Source of the DNA: SHVO01 sp041905525
GTDB taxonomy: Bacteria; Pseudomonadota; Alphaproteobacteria; Rhodospirillales; Rhodospirillaceae
Length of the DNA: 64,000 nt
NCBI GenBank assembly: GCA_041905525.1
Contig: JAYRKY010000017.1
Location: 1 to 64,000, forward strand
Direction of reading: 5' to 3'
In this document: positions 59,856 through 64,000 of the stretch, in pieces
Position numbering within the stretch: position 1 is the stretch's first letter
Layout of the letters: each line of letters starts with the position of its first letter
Program-made: the position numbers and the translations under genes
Notes under the pieces: model-generated
Databases searched by the model: none
Told to the model about the DNA's origin: nothing
Seen by the model: the letters and a program-made list of their open reading frames with translations, nothing else

Positions 59856-61598
59856 ATGCCTGACGATGCGAAGCGCCCGGCCAAGTTCGATAAGTCGAAG
59901 CTGCCCAGCCGGCACACGACCGAAGGCCCCGCGCGCGCGCCGCACCGGGCGATGTATCACGCCATGGGCCTGACCGAGGCGGAGATCCACGCCCCCCTCA
60001 TCGGCGTCGCGACCTGCTGGAACGAGGCGGCGCCGTGCAACATCGACCTGACCCGTCAGGCACAGTTCGTGAAGGAAGGGGTGAAGGGCGGCGGCGGCAC
60101 GCCGCGCGAATTCACCACCATCACCGTCACCGACGGGATCGCCATGGGCCATCAGGGTATGAAGTTCTCCCTGGCGTCGCGCGACTGGATCGCCGATTCC
60201 GTCGAACTCACGGTGCGCGGCCACTCCTACGACGCTCTGGTCGGGCTCGCGGGCTGCGACAAATCGCTTCCGGGCATGATGATGGCCATGCTGCGCCTCA
60301 ACATCCCCAGCGTGTTCCTGTACGGCGGCGCCATCATGCCCGGACACTTCAAGGGCAAGGACGTGACCATCGCGGACGTGTTCGAAGCGGTGGGCCAACA
60401 TGCCGCCGGGGCGATGTCCGACAAGGACCTGCACGAGCTCGAGTGTGTCGCCTGTCCGTCGGCGGGAGCCTGCGGCGGACAATTCACCGCCAACACCATG
60501 GCCACCGTCAGCGAAGCTATCGGTCTCGCGCTCCCGGTGTCGGCCAGCATTCCCGCCACCATCCGCGAAGCCCGCGATCACTATGCGCGGGAGGCGGGCG
60601 CGGCGGTGATGAACCTTCTCAGCCTCGGTCTTCGCCCGCGCGATATCTGCACACGCAAGGCCTTCGAGAACGCCGCGCGCGTGGTCGCGGCGTCGGGCGG
60701 TTCGACCAACGCCGGTTTGCATCTGCCGGCGATGGCCCATGAATGCGGCATCAAGTTCTCGCTCGACGATGTCTGTAAAATCTTCGACGAAACGCCCTAT
60801 ATCGCGGACATGAAACCCGCCGGCAAATACGTGGCGGCCGATCTTTATCGCGTGGGCGGGATTCCCGTGCTGATTAAGGCGTTGCTCGATGGCGGCTATC
60901 TGCACGGTGACTGCATGACCGTCACCGGTAAGACGCTCGAAGAGAATATGAAAAGCGTCGTATTCCCGACGGACCAGGACGTCGTCTATCCGACGTCGCG
61001 CGCTATGTCGCCGCGCGGCGGCGTGACGGGGTTGAAGGGCTCGCTGGCGCCGCAGGGGTCCATCGTGAAAATCGCTCACATGGAGCACCTCCAGTTCCGC
61101 GGACCGGCCCTTTGCTTCGACAGCGAGGACGACGCCTTCGCCGCCGTACAAACGCGTCAGTACAAGGAAGGCGACGTCATCGTCATCCGCTATGAAGGAC
61201 CGCGGGGCGGGCCGGGCATGCGCGAAACTCTGGCCACCACGGCCGCTTTGGCCGGGCAGGGCATGGGGCACAAGGTGGCGCTCATCACCGATGGCCGTTT
61301 CTCCGGCGCCACGCGCGGCCTTTGCATCGGCCACGTCGGACCCGAGGCGGCGGTGGGCGGACCGATCGCGCTCGTAAAAAACGGCGACATCATTTCGATC
61401 GATGCCGCCAAAGGCACCCTGGACCTCGAAGTCTCGCAAGAGGAACTGGATCGGCGCCGCGCCGCCTGGGCCCCGCGCCGCAACGAGTATCAATCGGGCG
61501 TACTGTGGAAGTATGCGCAACTAGTGGGCGATGCGTGCGACGGCGCTGTGACTCATCCGGGCGCCAAGGCTGAAACCCACGTATACGCCGATATCTAA
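59856..61598 (+). CDS. ilvD: Dihydroxy-acid dehydratase
   Basis: 580 residues. It dehydrates 2,3-dihydroxy-isovalerate and -methylvalerate in branched-chain amino-acid synthesis. Fe-S ligand motifs are GLAGCDKSLPGM and CPSAGACGGQFTANT, with an upstream cysteine in ATCWNEAAPCN. SGGSTNAGLHLPA and LITDGRFSGATRG are family landmarks. A single SAM-methyltransferase gene starts 53 bp downstream on the same strand. The other dehydratase tail at the left edge belongs to a different subgroup. Confidence 0.95.
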   Translation: MPDDAKRPAKFDKSKLPSRHTTEGPARAPHRAMYHAMGLTEAEIHAPLIGVATCWNEAAPCNIDLTRQAQFVKEGVKGGGGTPREFTTITVTDGIAMGHQGMKFSLASRDWIADSVELTVRGHSYDALVGLAGCDKSLPGMMMAMLRLNIPSVFLYGGAIMPGHFKGKDVTIADVFEAVGQHAAGAMSDKDLHELECVACPSAGACGGQFTANTMATVSEAIGLALPVSASIPATIREARDHYAREAGAAVMNLLSLGLRPRDICTRKAFENAARVVAASGGSTNAGLHLPAMAHECGIKFSLDDVCKIFDETPYIADMKPAGKYVAADLYRVGGIPVLIKALLDGGYLHGDCMTVTGKTLEENMKSVVFPTDQDVVYPTSRAMSPRGGVTGLKGSLAPQGSIVKIAHMEHLQFRGPALCFDSEDDAFAAVQTRQYKEGDVIVIRYEGPRGGPGMRETLATTAALAGQGMGHKVALITDGRFSGATRGLCIGHVGPEAAVGGPIALVKNGDIISIDAAKGTLDLEVSQEELDRRRAAWAPRRNEYQSGVLWKYAQLVGDACDGAVTHPGAKAETHVYADI

Positions 61599-61651
61599 GG
61601 GACTCCTCGCCGCCGCCGGGTCATTCTGAGGCCTCCATCAGGGAGGTCGGT

Positions 61652-62464
61652 ATGGATCCGAACAAGGCGCTTTGGGAGAAGGGCGACTTCACGCGCCTCG
61701 CGCGCACGATGCGCGACAGCGGCGATGCCTTTGTCGAAAGTCTGAGCGTGTCGTCCGGCATGAAGGTGCTGGACCTCGGGTGCGGCGACGGCACGACGGC
61801 TGTGCCCGCCGCGAAGCGGGGCGCGGACGTTCTCGGGATCGACATCGCGGCCAATCTTGTCGCGGCGGGTCAACGGCGTGCCCAGGATCTCGGGCTCGCG
61901 AACCTGGCGTTCCGGGAAGGCGACGCGTCCAATCTCGCCGGTGTGCCGGACGCCGCGTTCGATCTTGTGGTCAGCATGTTCGGCGCCATGTTCGCGCCGC
62001 GCCCGTACGATGTTGCCAAGGAAATGGTTCGCGTCTGCCGGCCCGGCGGACGCATCGTCATGGGAAACTGGATTCCGGGCGATCCCACGTTGGTGGCGCA
62101 GATCCTCAAGATCAGTTCGTCCTACACGCCGCCGCCTCCGGAAGGCTTCATCAGTCCCATCACTTGGGGCGTGGAAGCGAATGTGGTGGAGCGCTTCGGG
62201 GCGGCGGGCGTTCCGAAAGAAAATATCGTTTGTGTCCGGCACACTTACGTCTTCAATTTCGAGGGCCCGGCGGAGGCCTTTGTCGCCGAATTCCGCGACT
62301 TCTATGGCCCCACCATGAACGCGTTCGAAGCGGCGGAGAAGAGCGGCAAAGCCGCCGCGCTGCAGGGCGAACTCGAGGCGCTGTTCGAGGCGCAGAATCG
62401 AGGCGGGCCGGCGACAACATCCATTCCCGCCACCTTCCTGCGTGTTACAGTGACTCGTCACTAA
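61652..62464 (+). CDS. Class I SAM-dependent methyltransferase
   Basis: 270 residues with AGGGAGG upstream of the ATG. The SAM-binding Rossmann motif is KVLDLGCGDGTTAVPAAKRG, then GIDIAANLVAAG and FREGDASNLAGVPDAAFDLV, and RVCRPGGRIVMGNW is motif III of the UbiE/COQ5-like (Methyltransf_11/25) group. Substrate unknown. No other pathway gene is near. Confidence 0.87.
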   Translation: MDPNKALWEKGDFTRLARTMRDSGDAFVESLSVSSGMKVLDLGCGDGTTAVPAAKRGADVLGIDIAANLVAAGQRRAQDLGLANLAFREGDASNLAGVPDAAFDLVVSMFGAMFAPRPYDVAKEMVRVCRPGGRIVMGNWIPGDPTLVAQILKISSSYTPPPPEGFISPITWGVEANVVERFGAAGVPKENIVCVRHTYVFNFEGPAEAFVAEFRDFYGPTMNAFEAAEKSGKAAALQGELEALFEAQNRGGPATTSIPATFLRVTVTRH

Positions 62465-62505
62465 GGAAGCTCCTCCGGCCCGTGCCGGCGGCAGGTACGG
62501 GTGGA

Positions 62506-63123
62506 ATGAAGGTCGCGACCGAAATCACGCTCTCCGACATCGTGTCGGTGAATGTCCGCAACTACGTCACCAATCGCGCGCGCTACGTGATGTGCGTGGT
62601 CATCGCCGTCGCCTACGGGCTCTACCTTGTGTCCGACCTCGGCATGCCCACGGACGCGAGGGCCTGGCTTATCTATAGCGCCGGCGGCGTCTTCTTCGCG
62701 GTTGCGTTCTTTCTGCTTTTTCTTTTCATCAACGTCCTGAACGCGGTGGTGATCATTCGCGATACCAGCGGCGTGGTTGGGCCCCACGAGATCCAGATCT
62801 CGCCGGAAGGCTTTCGCGATACAACGCCGCTGACGGACTCCCTAACGCGCTGGGCCGGCATTCTGCGCATCACTAAGCGCGGGGATTACCTTTCGTTCTG
62901 GATTTCCCCGTTCCTGGCGCATGTGGTACCGGGCAGGGCCTTTGCCGATGCCGCGGCGTTCGAGGACTTCGAACGCTCGGCGCGCGACTTGATGAACCTG
63001 GCCCACGGCACGCCGGCGCCCACGCCCACCTCCACGCCCAAGATCGTATCCGCAACGCCACCGGCCGAGCGCCTGCGTGTCGTCGCACCCACCAATCCGG
63101 ATCTCTGGAAACGGCCCGCCTAG
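62506..63123 (+). CDS. YcxB-like membrane protein
   Basis: 205 residues from the ATG at 62506; the frame is open far into the previous gene. There are two hydrophobic helices (VMCVVIAVAYGLYLVSDLG and VFFAVAFFLLFLFINVLNAV), then a YcxB-like domain (GPHEIQISPEGFRDTTPLTD) and a proline-rich tail (APTPTSTPKIVSATPP). The function of YcxB-like proteins is unknown. Convergent with xth. Confidence 0.72.
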   Translation: MKVATEITLSDIVSVNVRNYVTNRARYVMCVVIAVAYGLYLVSDLGMPTDARAWLIYSAGGVFFAVAFFLLFLFINVLNAVVIIRDTSGVVGPHEIQISPEGFRDTTPLTDSLTRWAGILRITKRGDYLSFWISPFLAHVVPGRAFADAAAFEDFERSARDLMNLAHGTPAPTPTSTPKIVSATPPAERLRVVAPTNPDLWKRPA

Positions 63124-63126
63124 GCC

Positions 63127-63930
63127 TCAAATGCTAAGGCAGCACCACACGGGTGTGTGGTCCGACGCCTTTTCCTTGCCGCGTGGTTTCTTGTCGATTC
63201 CGCTCGCGGTCAGCACATCGGCGGCCTTCGGCGAAAGCAGCAGGAAGTCGATCAGCAGTCCATGGTCTTTCGGCCATGCGCCGCCCTGGTAATCCCAGAA
63301 TGAATATTGATGGGGCAGGGTGTTGAACGCCCGGAAGGCGTCGGTGAAACCCAGGTGCAACAGAGAGCGGAACCGCGCGCGGCTTTCCGGCTGCAGCAGC
63401 GCGTCGTCGGCGAAGGCCTTGGCGCTGTAAACGTCACTGTCGGTGGGAATGACGTTGTAATCGCCGCCGTAGACGCGAATTTCGTCGTCGAGCACGGTGC
63501 GGGCCAGATGCGCCTTGAGGCGGTCCATCCAGGCCAGTTTATAGGTGAATTTCTCGGTTCCGATGGGATTGCCGTTCGGAAGGTAAATCGAGGCTACGCG
63601 CACCTTGCCGAACACCGTACCTTCGACATAACGGGCCTGTTCGTCGCCTTCGCCGCCGGGCAGGCCGCGCGTCACATCCTCGATCGGCGACTTGGAAAGA
63701 ATTGCGACGCCGTTGTAGGTCTTTTGGCCGTGGCTCGCGATATTGTAACCGGCCTCTTCGATTTCCATGCGTGGAAAGGCGTCGTCGATACATTTGATTT
63801 CTTGCATCAGCACGACGTCTGGGGATTCCTCCTTCAACCAGCTCAATACGTTCGGAAGCCGCGCCTTCAGCGAATTCACGTTCCAGGTGGCGATCTTTAT
63901 CGTACGGTTGGGCGCGGAGATGGCGTTCAC
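63127..63930 (-). CDS. xth: Exodeoxyribonuclease III (AP endonuclease)
   Basis: 267 residues from a GTG with CAGGA upstream. Endonuclease/exonuclease/phosphatase fold enzyme that incises abasic sites. Motifs are KIATWNVNSLKARL, LMQEIKC (metal-binding E), ASIYLPNG, GGDYNVIPTDSD and the catalytic DHGLLIDFLL and KEKASDHTPVW. It may repair sites made by the glycosylases at 51469 and 37926. The last 70 bases of the window hold no recognisable gene. Confidence 0.94.
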   Translation of the reverse strand: MNAISAPNRTIKIATWNVNSLKARLPNVLSWLKEESPDVVLMQEIKCIDDAFPRMEIEEAGYNIASHGQKTYNGVAILSKSPIEDVTRGLPGGEGDEQARYVEGTVFGKVRVASIYLPNGNPIGTEKFTYKLAWMDRLKAHLARTVLDDEIRVYGGDYNVIPTDSDVYSAKAFADDALLQPESRARFRSLLHLGFTDAFRAFNTLPHQYSFWDYQGGAWPKDHGLLIDFLLLSPKAADVLTASGIDKKPRGKEKASDHTPVWCCLSI

Positions 63931-64000
63931 GGGGTCCTGAGCGGCGTGCGGGTGGAAAGCAACAGAGCGGCCATGCTGACATGCGGGCGCAAGCGCAGCA

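Noticed and set aside
54513..61520. Three minus-strand frames of 558-575 codons opposite the TolC-type gene, valS and ilvD
   Set aside because: Mirror frames of strong housekeeping genes with no motif of their own.

Overview
The window reads as a GC-rich alphaproteobacterial chromosome segment. Class-level markers are gcrA (48649), popZ (56360), a DUF1491 gene next to gcrA, and a GTTC-N7-GTTC LexA-type box (39160-39174). The abundance of TonB-dependent receptors fits a Caulobacterales/Micropepsales-like free-living bacterium, but I cannot fix the order from this sequence. I see no rRNA, CRISPR array, insertion sequence, prophage or integrase.

1-21.4 kb is the unusual part. After the tail of an IlvD/Edd-type dehydratase come two paralogous operons of exported proteins. 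Cluster A (393-6004) encodes a DUF1592/DUF1588/DUF1585 lipoprotein with one CxxCH haem motif, a Tat-type DUF1552 protein, a triple-repeat COG4315/PF03640-like secreted protein and an exported ~370-residue protein of a family I do not recognise. Cluster B (7742-14656) repeats this order and adds a second copy of the unknown protein. An opposite-strand TPR/2-oxoglutarate oxygenase gene lies between them. Two near-identical ~1000-residue TonB-dependent receptors follow. Each has a similar ~130-nt leader whose helices keep pairing despite sequence change, so it is a candidate structured cis-regulatory RNA. The first receptor ends in a 10-N assembly gap.

21.4-34 kb holds a large membrane protein with an SDR, an exported dienelactone-hydrolase-like protein, a tandem pair of ~650-residue TonB-receptor-like proteins, an SgcJ/EcaC-like protein, an MFS exporter, a YqaA-like protein, and a small cold-shock/IF-1 group.

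34-46 kb holds a divergent LysR/mmsA pair, a damage-inducible-looking UdgX plus radical-SAM operon (the radical-SAM protein has lost its middle cluster cysteine), an HI0933-like flavoprotein, small unknown proteins, a PCu(A)C chaperone, an ABC-F ATPase, an NHL-repeat protein and a DUF4118 histidine kinase.

46-64 kb is mostly housekeeping: a conserved unknown gene and motA, DUF1491-gcrA-thioesterase, a 2-hydroxyacid dehydrogenase, an MBL hydrolase, alkyladenine glycosylase, an RNA uracil methyltransferase, tRNA-Cys and tRNA-Asn, pcm, a TolC-type gene, popZ, valS, ilvD, a methyltransferase, a YcxB-like membrane protein and xth.
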